NCBI GenBank assembly: GCA_949825025.1
Contig: OX463778.1
Coordinates: 17,638,196-17,702,195 of the forward strand
Length of the DNA stretch: 64,000 nt
Direction: 5' to 3'
Origin: Siphlonurus alternatus
Taxonomy: Eukaryota > Arthropoda > Insecta > Ephemeroptera > Siphlonuridae
Position numbers and translations under genes: made by a program. This document shows positions 1 through 11,201 of the stretch, in pieces. Position 1 is the first letter of the stretch. Each line of letters opens with the position of its first letter. The notes beneath the pieces are model-generated. The model had not been told where the DNA came from, ran no database searches, and saw only the letters and a program-made list of their open reading frames with translations.

Positions 1-933
1 CTGAAAAATCTTGCGGAAAATCCACCATCTTGAACTTTGATTTTTTTTTTTTTTTTTTTTTTGTGGGCCTTAATATTAATTAAGACGGACAACTAAATGT
101 TTTGTCACCAAAATTTCACCTTTTATTTCCTTGAATTAAGTCAGAAGGAGAGGCTTGTGATACCAAAAGCCGCATCAGTGTTGTTTTAGTCTTTTATTAT
201 TATTAGTGTAACAAAATTTGGCTTTATATTTAGATTACCAAACACTTGATGAAGCTTGGCTTTTCTGAAAAATTAAAACATTATTTCTGGAATAGCCGCG
301 GCTGGGCTAACTTGTCAAAATTGCAAATAAAATAAATTGTCATAAAAAATAACACAAATTAATGCTGGAATTTGCAGTAAAATTAGAGTTTGATTTTAAT
401 TAACAAATTTACATGTTATAAACTTGTGTAATAAAGGCATTGGAGCCAGGTATAAAAAAGAGTGGGAATGGGAACAGGAAGCCTTAGTAAAACATGATGT
501 TTGCATGGCAAAAAATGTGCAACTGTAGTGATATAGTGGCATCCACTCCCTGACCTATATATATTTAAGGCACGAACATGCTGCTATTACAGAATATAAA
601 AACAGTATATAATAGTCTTAGAAATTTTTATAAAATGGTCCAGTTTAGCCAAAAGACACTATTGTATATTATACACATTAATTCCAAAATACAGTTAGAG
701 ATATCTGTACAAAATTTAAAGAAATAGCTTGTATAATCATAATTTAATGGTGTGTGTGAGTATTTTACCTAAAATTAATTTCTTCTTTTTTATTTTACTT
801 TATTTTTATTTTTTTAAATTAAACCATGTAATGCACAGGTATATTGCTAGCTTGTTATATGGCTTGATAATATTTTGTTGATCTGATTTTGCAATTTAAA
901 CAGCCTCATAAACAATGGTCTAGTCAAGCCTCA
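1..933. other. AT-rich intergenic DNA
   Basis: I see no supported gene here. The stretch is AT-rich with a poly-T run near position 43-62 and many stops in all frames. It ends where the first foldback repeat begins. Confidence 0.6.
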
Positions 934-1260
934 CAATGGAGTATTGTCCTCATTTTTTTTTTTTACTGCAGAATTGGATAGAGCGTGCAAAGTTATGCTA
1001 CCCTGATTTTTTTCAGATTTTTTAGAGCCCTGGAAGTATTTTTAAAAAATTATTGAAAGTCCTTTTTGTGACGTCACGCGGCGGCAAGTTCTATCTTTTT
1101 CTTAAGAAGCGGCGTCTCGTGACGTCACAAAAATAACTTTCAATGATTTTTTAAAAATAGTTCCCGGGCTCTAAAAAATCTGAAAAAAATCAGGGTAGCA
1201 TAACTTTGCACCCTCTATCCATTTCTGCAATAAAAAAAAATTGAGGTCAATACTCCATTA
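934..1260. repeat. Foldback MITE, family F, copy 1
   Basis: The two halves are inverted copies of about 150 bp: AATGGAGTATTG, TGGATAGAGCGTGCAAAG and ATGCTACCCTGA on the left return as their reverse complements on the right. The centre holds TGACGTCA twice around a CTTAAG-containing turn. No reading frame of interest. Four related copies are in this window (17022, 31876, 33468, 56160), so it is a dispersed repeat and not a one-off palindrome. Confidence 0.85.
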
Positions 1261-2041
1261 ATAAATTAAACCATATATGGCTACCACAGTATATATTTTA
1301 CACTCTCTACAGTTTAAGGAAAAAAAGTTTTACTTTATTAAAATTAACGAAATTAAACACCTATTAAAATTAAGGCAAATTAAACACCCTATCAATTTTT
1401 GTAGGTGACAACTAACCAAATGAAAGAGTATGTTAATTAAGTTTCTACTTTTTGGGCCAAGTCGCAGGTTATGGGAAAGGCTTTGTTCATGAAACAATTA
1501 AGTGTTTAATATATTAATTATGTTTATGTCATAAGTCATAAGATATTTTTAATGCCCATGGCATATTATGGCTCTGATCATCCATAGGTTCAAATTACTG
1601 AAGTCCTGCGACATTCCACTTCAATATATAAAAAAAATATTTGTTCACTAGACACTTTTTATAAAGTTGGCAAATTTGCATGCAATTAAAATCTGGCACC
1701 AAAATATTGATGACAGTGTAATAAAAATTTGTTTTCATCTTGAGGGTTTCATAATGAAAGACTGCATGTACTCAAAGTAATAGAGGAAAAAAAGTAGGAA
1801 TTTTAAATTTTGCATTGTAAATTATAAAAGTAAATCAATGTATGTTTTAAGTACTTAATAAAATGCCATTAATAATATGTATCATAACTGATTAAGTAAT
1901 TTTTATTTTCCAAGGCCTATTGTATTAATTAATTCAATGATATGTGTTGAGGTATAAAAGTTAAGGATTATTCACTCAATATTAAAATCATAAACTGCAT
2001 AATCTCAAATATTATATTGTCTGTTTTGTTTTCATATTTAA
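1261..2041. other. AT-rich intergenic DNA
   Basis: No gene or repeat structure recognised. Only short frames and AT-rich sequence are visible. Confidence 0.5.
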
Positions 2042-2480
2042 TTAAGGGTAAGATAAAACGAAACATTGATTGTAGTAGTCCCATTTGATAAATTTGATTA
2101 ACATGTAAACCTTAGCAACCTCATAATAATTCTGTTTTTTTTTTTTTTTTTTTTTTTTTAGACAGTTCTTAGCATCAAAAAAATGGAGAATTCTTTTTTT
2201 AAAACAATCGGTCAATCCGATTTTTTTAAATTAATTTATTAGTTTAGGTCTCCATGGGAAAGCCCTATACTGAAAATTTAAAAAATTAAATTAAAAAAAT
2301 CGGATCGACCGATTGTTTTGAAATTTTTTCTACATTTTTTTGGTGCTAAGAACTGTCTCTAAAAAAAAAAAGAAAAAAAAAATCAGAAATCAGAATTATT
2401 ATGAGGTTGCTAAGGTTTACATGTTAATCAAATGGGCGGATCCCGACTACTACCGATATTTCGTGTTATCTTACCCTTAA
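2042..2480. mobile_element. TTAA-ended foldback element, family D, full copy
   Basis: It starts TTAAGGGTAAGATAAAACG and ends with the reverse complement of nearly the same sequence before TTAA. Arms of about 190 bp are inverted copies, including AACATGTAAACCTTAGCAAC and an 'AAGAACTGTCT' box next to a long A/T run. The loop is around 2255. It shares one TTAA (2477-2480) with the next element. That is what insertion of one element into the other's TTAA target would give. It has no coding capacity, so it is non-autonomous. Confidence 0.85.
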
Positions 2481-2831
2481 GGGTAAGGTAACGCCACCAA
2501 TGTTAAAAAAAATCCCTCTCACAAAAATTCTGAAAAAAATTTAAAATGTTCTCCTCAACACCCCCTATCAGTAGCTAAAATATCAGGTATACAAATACGA
2601 TCTAGTTTTTGAGTTATGAATTTTTAAAGTTGACCAATTTAACATGGGAGTTTCATTTCTCCATGTTAAAGTAGTCAACTTTAAAAATTTATAACTCAAA
2701 AACTAGATCGTATTTGTACACCTGATATTTTAGGTACTGATAGGGGGTATAGAGGAGAACATTTTAAATTTTTTTCAGAATTTTTATGAGAGGGATTTTT
2801 TTTAACATTGGTGGCGTTACCTTACCCTTAA
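2477..2831. mobile_element. TTAA-ended foldback element, family A, copy 1
   Basis: TTAAGGGTAAGGTAACGCC opens the element and its reverse complement closes it at TTAA 2828-2831. The arms of about 170 bp are almost perfectly complementary and meet at a short turn near 2655 (AACATGGGAG / CTCCATGTTAA). Near-identical copies lie at 21953-22306 and 62632-62986, which gives clean element boundaries. No protein is encoded. Confidence 0.9.
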
Positions 2832-3397
2832 TAGGATGCCATCAATTTGATTAAATAAGTAGCAAGAGAAGCGTCGGAGAGTTGGCAGTCGCTCGCATGC
2901 ACACCCAATGGTGTCTATAATGTTGTGCAACCCATGATATTATATAGATATTATATACTTGAGAATCGATCATCTAACTTGTAAGATGCATGTGTGCTTG
3001 ATCGCGAACCTCTCAGCAAAAACTTTTTATTTCTCATTTAATTAATATTTATATGCTAATAATTTTAATAACATTTCAAGATAGTATCAGCCAGGTACAG
3101 CTATAGAGTAAGAAGAACATTGGTAATATTTTAATGTGCTGTACACGTACTTTAAATGTAATTTTGTAAAATGTAGAATTTTGATAATGCTGGATCGAGA
3201 TGTGAAATATTGATCAATTTTATAAAAACGAAAAAATACGCGTTTTTTCTTACTAAATTATTATTGCTTGATTTTTTTAAGTTAATTTTTTGATTTGCTG
3301 TTTTTTACAAAACTTTATGGAATATCGTACTTGCATAATATATAGGTGAAGTGGTAAGTAAGAGTTAATAGAGAAAGCAGCTTTTATATATATAATT
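2832..3397. other. Intergenic DNA without recognised gene
   Basis: A mildly GC-richer patch (2870-2935) is followed by AT-rich sequence. No reading frame or repeat that I can name. Confidence 0.5.
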
Positions 3398-3401
3398 ATA
3401 T

Positions 3402-3480
<79 letters not shown>
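3398..3480. repeat. (TA)n microsatellite
   Basis: A nearly pure TA dinucleotide run. Comparable TA tracts lie at 5274-5310, 33018-33066, 37619-37654, 41768-41812, 42214-42280 and 48108-48134. Confidence 0.9.
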
Positions 3481-3483
<3 letters not shown>

Positions 3484-3903
3484 TATATTAGGGTACCTCG
3501 CCTATATAGTGACATATTTGCGGCCCCTTATTTTAACAACTTAATTTAAATTTTAATTATTAAAGTTTTAACTTAATTATGATCGTGATAATACTGCATG
3601 ATAATATAATTTATGTCATAATGTATTAATTTAATTTGGCATTATATTTATATTATATAAAACACAATTACAATATATATATTATAATTATATATTTATA
3701 TATTTATACGTATATAATTAGCAATATAATTAGACAAAAAACATTTATTTTATATACTATATATGTAATTAATTTATAGCATATACATATATTATATATT
3801 CGACATCAATTAAAGTAGATTCAATTAAAATAGATTTTTGATGGTTGAAAATGTTCAGCACGTTGATTAATTGAGCATGACGAGTATTGTATTATTTTTT
3901 TTT

Positions 3904-4005
3904 ACAGGGATATAAAATTTAAACCCCTAAGAGCTTAATAGCTCGCGGCGGGGTAATATATGGGTATTATATATATAGGGATAAGATAGGGAAAGGATGT
4001 TAAGG
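3904..4005 (-). mobile_element. 5S-derived SINE, 3' tail fragment
   Basis: Reverse complement reads TACCCCGCCGCGAGCT, then CTCTTAGGGGT and a TATCC-CTGTAAAAA end. This matches the 3' end of the full SINE at 33920-34368. Only the tail is present, as expected of a 5'-truncated insertion. The left end is the A-rich tail of the minus-strand copy. Confidence 0.7.
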
Positions 4006-4021
4006 ATGGATGCCACAGCCT

Positions 4022-4256
4022 GTAAAGGCGGATTCAGATGGCGACAACGGCGATGCGACGCGATTTTGTCACTCAAGCTGTGAAATCCTATGCGGCGAGC
4101 GAATTCGCCATGCAGGTTGCGGCAGCGAAATCGCGCTAATTGCGATGCTCTTTTTTTTTTTAATCGCCAAATATTGGCCGCCAATGGATGGCACAACAAG
4201 TGCGCATTATTCGCGTCGCGTCGCATGATAAAAATCGCCATGTGAATCCGCCTTAA
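4022..4256. mobile_element. GC-rich MITE with 'AAGGCGGATTCA' termini
   Basis: Terminal inverted repeats of about 20 bp: AAGGCGGATTCAGATGGCGA on the left pairs with TCGCCATGTGAATCCGCCTT on the right. The interior of about 190 bp is GC-rich with GCGA/TCGC-rich words (sub-terminal inverted repetition) and is unlike the surrounding AT-rich DNA. Frames crossing it look like by-products of the base composition. Confidence 0.75.
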
Positions 4257-4869
4257 TTACGCGTCCCATGCAGCATTTGCTTCGGTGAAACTGAGGGAAC
4301 CGTGGAAAACTTTTGTCATGGCAGGACGAACAATTAACTCTACTTTTTATCAATTGACCAAAGTCCAAAGTGATGACAAAGCCTGGGTATAACACCACAC
4401 ACAAGTTCATCATTGCACTGCTGGGTGGAAAGCGAGATGAATTGGAGGGAGCAACGTAATTTTTACTTGAAATGGTCACTCATCCACTAACTATACGCTC
4501 GACGTAGCTTGACTTCGGTTTTATTAAATTGAATGGGCATGCAAGCCACTAAAATAAAATAACTAAAATAACAAAAAATTGTGTACTGCATCATGGGCAA
4601 TAAATTAAGAGATGATGTCCGCAACAAACAATAATATTAGAAATTTGCATCGTTTTATATATTTCAACAATGAGAGCTTAAAAATAAACATTTATCGTTA
4701 TTTTTTGTTTTAAAAATCTGTTGAATCTGCAGTTCATGTCACGGCGAGAAAAAGCTAGTAGACTATAGTGGCAGTCAATTACAGAAAAACTTTTATGATG
4801 GACTCTGGAGTCGAAGTAAGCCTAAACTGCCTATTTTTATATTTTTGAAATCAGACAATATATAGGAAT
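4257..4869. other. Intergenic DNA without recognised gene
   Basis: A short frame on the minus strand (4207-4479) has no recognisable family features and overlaps the MITE. I treat it as chance. Confidence 0.5.
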
Positions 4870-5267
4870 ATAGGGTAGCGCCACGAGATTGTTGGGTTGC
4901 CTGCTTACAGGATAACGGCCTGATGTTTACCTCCCCTCCTTTCCTCTACCAAAGAGCAAAAGTATTCGTAAAAACATTGAAAAAAGAAAAAAAAATGTAG
5001 AAAAAAATTAATTATAAATTATAAACGGCAATTATTACATTTATATCGTAATCATATATCATCTGCTACTTTATAAAGAATACACCAGTTACATTTTTGT
5101 GTCCTTAAATAATCATAAGTGTTATTATTAACAAAGTCAAATTTTCTATTTTCATTTTTTTTTAATGATTTTACGAGTACTCTTGCTCTTCGGTAGGTGA
5201 AGAAAGGAAAGGTAACCATCAGGCCGTTATCCTGTAAGCAAGCAACCCAACAATCTCGATCGTGACG

Positions 5268-5275
<8 letters not shown>
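4870..5275. repeat. Foldback repeat with 'GATAACGGCCTGATG' arms
   Basis: Arms of about 80 bp are inverted copies: AACAATCTCG..GTGACGCTAT on the right complements ATAGGGTAGCGCCACGAGATTGTTGGGTTG on the left in pieces, with CAGGATAACGGCCTGATG and its complement inside. The middle of about 240 bp is AT-rich. No coding capacity. Probably a non-autonomous DNA element. Only one copy is seen here. Confidence 0.7.
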
Positions 5276-5310
<35 letters not shown>

Positions 5311-5324
5311 TATATATATATAGG

Positions 5325-5800
5325 GTATTATTTATATATTTTAATATAAAATGTGTGAAGCTCTTGTCTCTGCAACGTATATATATAACCCGCACCGTTT
5401 TGCTGCTAAGAGAGTTGCCTAATTCGAACGGTAGACAATTTAATACACAAAATTGCATTTTTTATAATGCCATATATGTGAAAATTAATACTTTAGTACA
5501 AATATAGCTGATATAAAAGTAATTTAATAATATATATATATATTATATATATATATTATATATATATAATATATATATATATATATTATTAAATTACTTT
5601 TATATCAGCTATATTTGTACTAAAGTATTAATTTTCACATATATGGCATTATAAAAAATGCAATTTTGTGTATTAAATTGTCTACCGTTCGAATTAGGCA
5701 ACTCTCTTAGCAGCAAAACGGTGCGGGTTATATAATATATATACGTTGCAGAGACAAGAGCTTCACACATTTTATATTAAAATATTTAACCTTACCCGCA
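5325..5800. repeat. Near-perfect palindrome of about 470 bp
   Basis: The left half (5330-5540) is repeated as an almost exact reverse complement in 5570-5785, with a pure AT turn around 5555. Shared words include GCTCTTGTCTCTGCAACGTA and TTCGAACGGTAGACAATTT. It directly follows the previous foldback with only a TA tract between them. Transcribed, it would make one long hairpin. Confidence 0.85.
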
Positions 5801-6679
5801 TATGTTTCAGTGCTATAAATAAGGTGGAAATTAAGTTCCAATCAGAAGACAAAGAGAGGATGCAATTTCGAAAGAAAATTGTAGAGTCGAGCTATTAAAT
5901 TATTAATTAGAGAACCCGTGCCATATTATATCTCAAATTTCCCCCTCCGTGATATATGGTTGATAACACCAAAATTTATTACAATAAAATTATTTTATTT
6001 GAATCAATTTGGTAATAGTCATCACCCATATATATTATTTAATTACCATGAAATGAATTTATATTCTTATTTTTCTCACATTTTAACATGCCTATTATGT
6101 ACACTCGTCGCCTTGGAAAATTTCCCACTTGATGCAGCCTTTTTGTTCACAATGCATGTCCCGTGTCGTACCGTACATTTTGTACCTCTGTATCAGATCT
6201 ATTGACACCAAATAAAATAAAAACTAATTAAAATACTATAATATTTATTTTCTTTGGTGACTGCATATAGTGTGAAATAAACAATTTATAATGTAAAAAA
6301 TATCATAATATTTTAATGAGATTACGTATCAAGTCTTGTTAAAGGTTAAAGTGCATGTAGTTGTCCCGAAGTTCCACACTCTATATCGACCCTCTTTAAT
6401 ATCAGCTACGATCCATGCAATGAACAACCATCATGAAATTTTTTATTGCGTATTTGGATATCCAAATATGCAATAAAAATATATGCCATATATATAAGAT
6501 CACCGTGAGTTGTGAATTGTCAATTTTTGTTATATATTAATTAATATAAATAATATATTATATAACTATATTTATTTATATTTTTAAAACACTCTTAACA
6601 TGCACCATCAAAATTGAGTAAAAAGATTCGACGGTGTCACGTCATAGTCATGCAAAATATTTCCCTATGGTTATACGTT
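5801..6679. other. AT-rich intergenic DNA
   Basis: An open frame at 5918-6205 has no recognisable domain and AT-driven composition. I do not call it a gene. Nothing else is seen. Confidence 0.5.
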
Positions 6680-7076
6680 TTAAGGTAGAGATAACGCCGA
6701 ACAGCTGATCGACGTAATGCCCTTTGATTAGCATGTAAACCTTAGCAAATCGACAAAAATTCTGAAATTTGTTTGAGAGGCAGATATTAGTGCCTAAAAG
6801 CCATAGAAAAAATTTCAAAACGATTTAACGAGACGATTTTTTTTAATTAATTTTTTTAATTTTCGATCAGCATAGGGCTTTCCCATGGAGAGCCAAACTA
6901 AAAAATTAATTTAAAAAAATCAGCTCTTTGAATGTTTTTGAAACTTCTGCTATGGCTTTTAGGCACTAATATCTGCCTCTCAAAAAAATTTCAGAATTTT
7001 TGTCAATTTGCTAAGGTTTACATGTTAATCAAAGGGGATTACGTCGAACAGCTGTTCGACGTTATCTCTTCCTTAA
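6680..7076. mobile_element. TTAA-ended foldback element, family E
   Basis: It opens TTAAGGTAGAGATAACGCCG and closes with a close reverse complement ending in TTAA (7073-7076). The arms of about 190 bp share the box AACATGTAAACCTTAGCAA with family D and the TTAAGGTAGAGATAAC end with family C. GAACAGCTG sits near both ends. No protein. Confidence 0.85.
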
Positions 7077-7388
7077 ATATTTACATCATGGCTTTGGCGT
7101 CGTAGCGTTCTGCCAGCATGATTTTAAAGGTCCGGCCTTGAATTAAGGTTCAAAGAAACTCTGAAAAAAAAAATGCAAGACTAAACTCGAGGTACTCCAT
7201 ATCCAACTGTGTGATTTAAAAAAAAATGGAACGCGTGAAGATTGTTAAATTAATTACCAGATATACTTAATCAGTGTTTTCTCTTTTCGCTTTGAAAACT
7301 GTACGCTATATTTATTAGTAAATGTCTGATAAAGCGGTAGGCTGCTGGTGCTGCAACGTGAATGTTGTTTGTTTTGCACCTGCATGAG

Positions 7389-10300
7389 GATGACATACCG
7401 TACGAGGGCGTTCTGGTGAACGACACAAACCGCGCACGCCAGGACGCGGTGACACTGCACGAGGCCCTGCGGCTGGCCGACCACAGTGCCATCGTGAAGG
7501 TGTTGGTCGGTAGCGGAGTGTACCACAGAACCGAGATCGCAACCCAGTTCTATTCCATCTTCAACCAGGTATATAGCGTTAATACAGAAACTCAATATTT
7601 TGACAATAATTATCTCATGTTTTCAAACAGAGACTATAATTATTTTGTGAGATAAAGACGTACATTATATAAATGTATATTTTGTAAGACCTTAATTTGC
7701 ATATTATTTGTGGATAATCTTGTTACATTGCAAATGAAATGAGCGACCTCCAATTCGTTTATTTTTTTATTAATAATATATGATATATTATCTAAGTTCT
7801 TGAAATTTTAAAAGCATTAATTAATTAATTAATTAATTAATTAATTAATTAATTAATTATAATATTGTGTTAACCAATGCAGAAGGAATTAAATTTGACG
7901 TAATTTTACCGGACATTGATTGACTGTGACACAGAACGTGTTTGACATGATAGCGGAGGACGAGGGCCTCGAGGAGCTCTTTCGCAAGACTGCGCAGGCG
8001 GTCATGCTGCTGCCGGAAGAGCTGGTGGCTCTCCAAGCCTTGCACAGCGTGTTCTGCGAAGACGACCCGATGCTCCTCGAAGTCTTCAGTGGCATCTCCG
8101 AGGACCTCCTGCCGCGAGTGTGTCGCGCCTACTTAAGTTAGTTTTAGCACCCGAAAGCCGTAAATCAAGATAAAAATATGTCATAAAATTACAATTATAA
8201 TATATGCAATGAATAATTAATATAGAGTGTAATATAAATATATATATTATAGTATACGTGCATTGAAGAAAGTAAATTTCTGTGGTGCATGAGAAAATAT
8301 AAAACATTATTAAACATTTTGGCATTATAGCTAGAGGCTTCACGTGTCCCATATTTTTAGGGTTACATTTTCCCTTAAAAAGTATATTGTTTAACATGGG
8401 GAGCATAACCTTATAGTTCTTATAGACAAAATCCATTTTCATGTTTGAAGTCTGGGCCCAAATAATCTAGTAAAATTTGTATCAGCATGCAGGTTTTCAA
8501 TATTTACAGATGCGATCCTTAATTACAAAATTATAGAAATAAAAGAGGAAATTTTAATTTGCTGCATTTTCAAAACCAAGCTGAACTTAACGTACATACA
8601 GGTGCGGATTCAGAATCAAATTTCGAGGGGTGCTGGCCACATAAGGCATAAGGGTAATGTTAAAAAAATGGAGTGGGAGAAATACCTATATTGCCCACGT
8701 TAAATCCAAAATGGGAAAGGGGGCTGCAGCCCCCTCAACCTCCCCGCCCACGTCTAAATCTGGACTACATCTGAACTTCAGCAGTTCAGATCAGTTCAAA
8801 ATTATGCTAGTTCAGATAGTTGTAAACAGTATAAAATTGGCCGGTTTTGAACTGTTTGAGCTACCAATTTTGAACTGGCCACAGTTGTAAATAGCTCATA
8901 GCAGTCCAGACAATACAGCTCAGAACAGTCCAGCCTAGCTCAAACTAGCTCGTTTACGTTGATACTCAGGCAGTCCATTATAGCTCAAACTAGTTCATTG
9001 CTGCTATACATGCAAAAGTCCATTCTATTTCAGAATAGTCCAGCCTAGTTCAAAAAGTACAAAGCACTATAGCAGCTGTACTGCAGTCCAGGGCAGTCCA
9101 TTCTAGTTCAGATTAGTCCAGCCTAGCTCAAAAAAGTGCAAAGCACTGTAGCAGCTGTACTGCAGTCCAGGGCAGTCCGTTCTAGTTCATTATACGTATT
9201 ATACGTAACATATATATGAGCATTGAGCATGTGGATCAACCAGGTCCATTACTATTTCTAAAAATGGACAAACAAACAATTAAACAAACAATTAATGGAC
9301 TTAATTCCATTACTATTTCTTAATTCGCCAGAGATTAGCATTGGCCACCTCGACCTGCAGAGTACCATGATATACCGCACCAACGGTTACTACTACCGCA
9401 CCCTCTGTTGGATGAAACAGCTGGTGGGCACCGCGTACCAGCCTGAAGGTATAATTAAAGTTAAATAAAGGGGGGGGGGCAAGGCTTTTTCAACTTAATA
9501 TTAGCTTACATGCTTCAATAAAATTATTAACTTGGCATGATTGGTGTAATTAAAATATTCTCTCTCCGCTACATGATTGGGGACCGCTTGTAGCCTCAAT
9601 TCACTACGTACAAATTTGTGTATACATGTAGGGGAAAAGGTCCCCCATATTCTGTAAAGCCGGTATTACACCATTTATACAATTGTTTTAAATATTGCAT
9701 ACAATTTTTCCTTACAAGATCACTTGAACTCCATTTGTTTGCAGGCTCGGACTGGGATAGGGGCCAGTCAGGGCCATATAGGCATTACAGGCAGCAGGGG
9801 CAACTTTTCAGGGGGTCTGAGGCCACTTTTTCTATGCTCCTGTGTTAAAAATCTGAGGGGCCAGTCAGGGATCCCTGACCCAGCCTTATGGCCAGTCCGA
9901 GCCTGTTTGTTTGTATATATGGAGATGAAATTTTCTTGCAAGGAAAAATTGTATGTAAAATTGTATGGTGTAATACCGGCTTAACATTGGGGCTTTATAA
10001 TAGATTTCAATCTTCCTCTTAATTTATTTTCTTCATAAAAAGAAGTTTCTGCTTGCTGATCGTGAATCTCCTCGGCAGGCACGGAGGGCGGAGAGGTCTT
10101 CCGTCGAATGGTGACGACACGTCGCCTGCCCCAGCTACAGCGACTCCTCATCCAGTACGAGAGCGTCCAGCCACACGTGCCCATCGAGCAGCTCGTCCAT
10201 AGTCACTTCACGGGCGTTGAGAGGAAATGCGTGTTGATAATCCGTGAGTGTGCATGGCTTAAAATTGTAATTACCTTAATATTGAAATAATTAAGTCGAT

Positions 10301-11201
10301 CGTGATTTTACCTGTTCTGAATTTATGTTCTAATCAAAGTCTTCTATACTCGCATGCAATGGTTGTAACAAACCATTGTTTAATGTCTGTCGCGCGCATG
10401 AAGCTTTTATTTCATTGTTAAACATGGGACGACGTAGTGCCTAATATTGCCACCAGAGCAGAGAACGTAATGGCATTATTGGCGCTAGTTAAGCGTTTCA
10501 ACTTCATAATTAACGGTCATTTTCCATGAAAATTAACATGTAAATCAACAACCGTCTCATGTTTTTCCCCTCGCGCGACAGACATTACATAACAATATAT
10601 ACTTTGTTTACTAACAACAAGCAGAAGACTTTGGTTCTAATTATCACATATTTGATCGACAGTGCGGGCCTCGCGAGACTACCCCAAATTCATGGCGGAG
10701 CGATTGTCAGAGAGCATCCACGTGCCTATCCCCGCTCGCCTCGTGCGCCTCCTCGTCACGTTCGTAGCACAACCCGAGGAGATAGCACTCGTGCTGCGCG
10801 CCTACCAGACCACCTTTCAGCTGTCCCTCTTCGCCGATCTCCAGGTACTTCAAAAATACAAAAAAAAAAAAAAAAAAAAATTAAACAATCATTTACAAAT
10901 TTATCTAACTGTAAGCTATATTTCACTTTATATAATAAAAGTGTTTTTTTTTTCTTTTTTAGTGTGTGTAAATCTGTGCAGTATTTTTCTTGTTTTTCTT
11001 GATATAATAATTATGTATGCCATAAAAGTATTATGCTGCATGCATATAACATTTAAATATTTTAGTTTCATTATTATTATAATTATTATTATTAAAATCG
11101 AATGACCTGACCAATTGATTATCCAGCGCCACGTGGAGGGCTTCTCTCGCCAGCTGTTGCTCGGCCTCCTGGGCCCGATCCTTTTCGAGCACGAGCAGTG
11201 A
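7389..11201 (+). CDS. Divergent annexin (six exons recognised; 5' exon missing)
   Basis: Recognised exons: 7389-7568, 7935-8136, 9332-9448, 10079-10243, 10663-10844 and 11127-11201 (stop TGA). Joined, they give 306 codons with every splice phase compatible. The protein reads as four annexin repeats: DAVTLHEALRLADHSAIVKVL (repeat 1), LQALHSVFCEDDPMLLEVF (repeat 2), the typical third-repeat run VTTRRLPQLQRLLIQYE..YPKFMAERL, and LVRLLVTF..GLLGPI (repeat 4). Annexins bind acidic phospholipid through GxGTD-type calcium loops. Here repeats 1, 2 and 4 lack the GTD motif, and only repeat 3 keeps a trace (GTEGGEVF). Calcium-dependent membrane binding is therefore probably weak or lost. The N-terminal exon with the start codon was not found, and the first acceptor (before 7389) is weak. 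A poly-A signal AATAAA lies near 11351. The family call rests on motif pattern. Confidence 0.75.
7818..7859. repeat. (TTAA)n microsatellite
   Basis: About ten tandem AATT/TTAA units in the first recognised annexin intron. They are a ready supply of TTAA sites but hold no element. Confidence 0.9.
8765..9200. repeat. Diverged tandem repeat of CAGTCCA/AGTTCA words
   Basis: The annexin intron carries many copies of short words such as CAGTCCA, TAGTTCA and TAGCTCA. Within this, a unit of roughly 90-100 bp is seen twice (about 9003-9105 and 9106-9190): 'TCTAGTTCAGATTAGTCCAG' then 'CAAAGCACT-TAGCAGCTGTA' and CTGCAGTCCAGGGCAGTCC. The array looks like an old minisatellite. No frame runs through it. 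Confidence 0.75.
9654..9984. repeat. Nested foldback in annexin intron
   Basis: Outer arms: TAAAGCCGGTATTACACCAT on the left against ATGGTGTAATACCGGCTTAA on the right, continuing through ACAATTTT..CAAGAAAATT. An inner pair, GGCTCGGACTGGGATAGGGG against CCAGTCCGAGCC with GGGGCCAGTCAGGG, forms a second hairpin in the loop. This suggests one foldback inserted into another. Frames crossing it are not genes. Confidence 0.75.

Noticed and set aside
5918..6205. 95-codon open frame
   Set aside because: AT-driven composition, no domain, no splice or promoter context. Likely chance.
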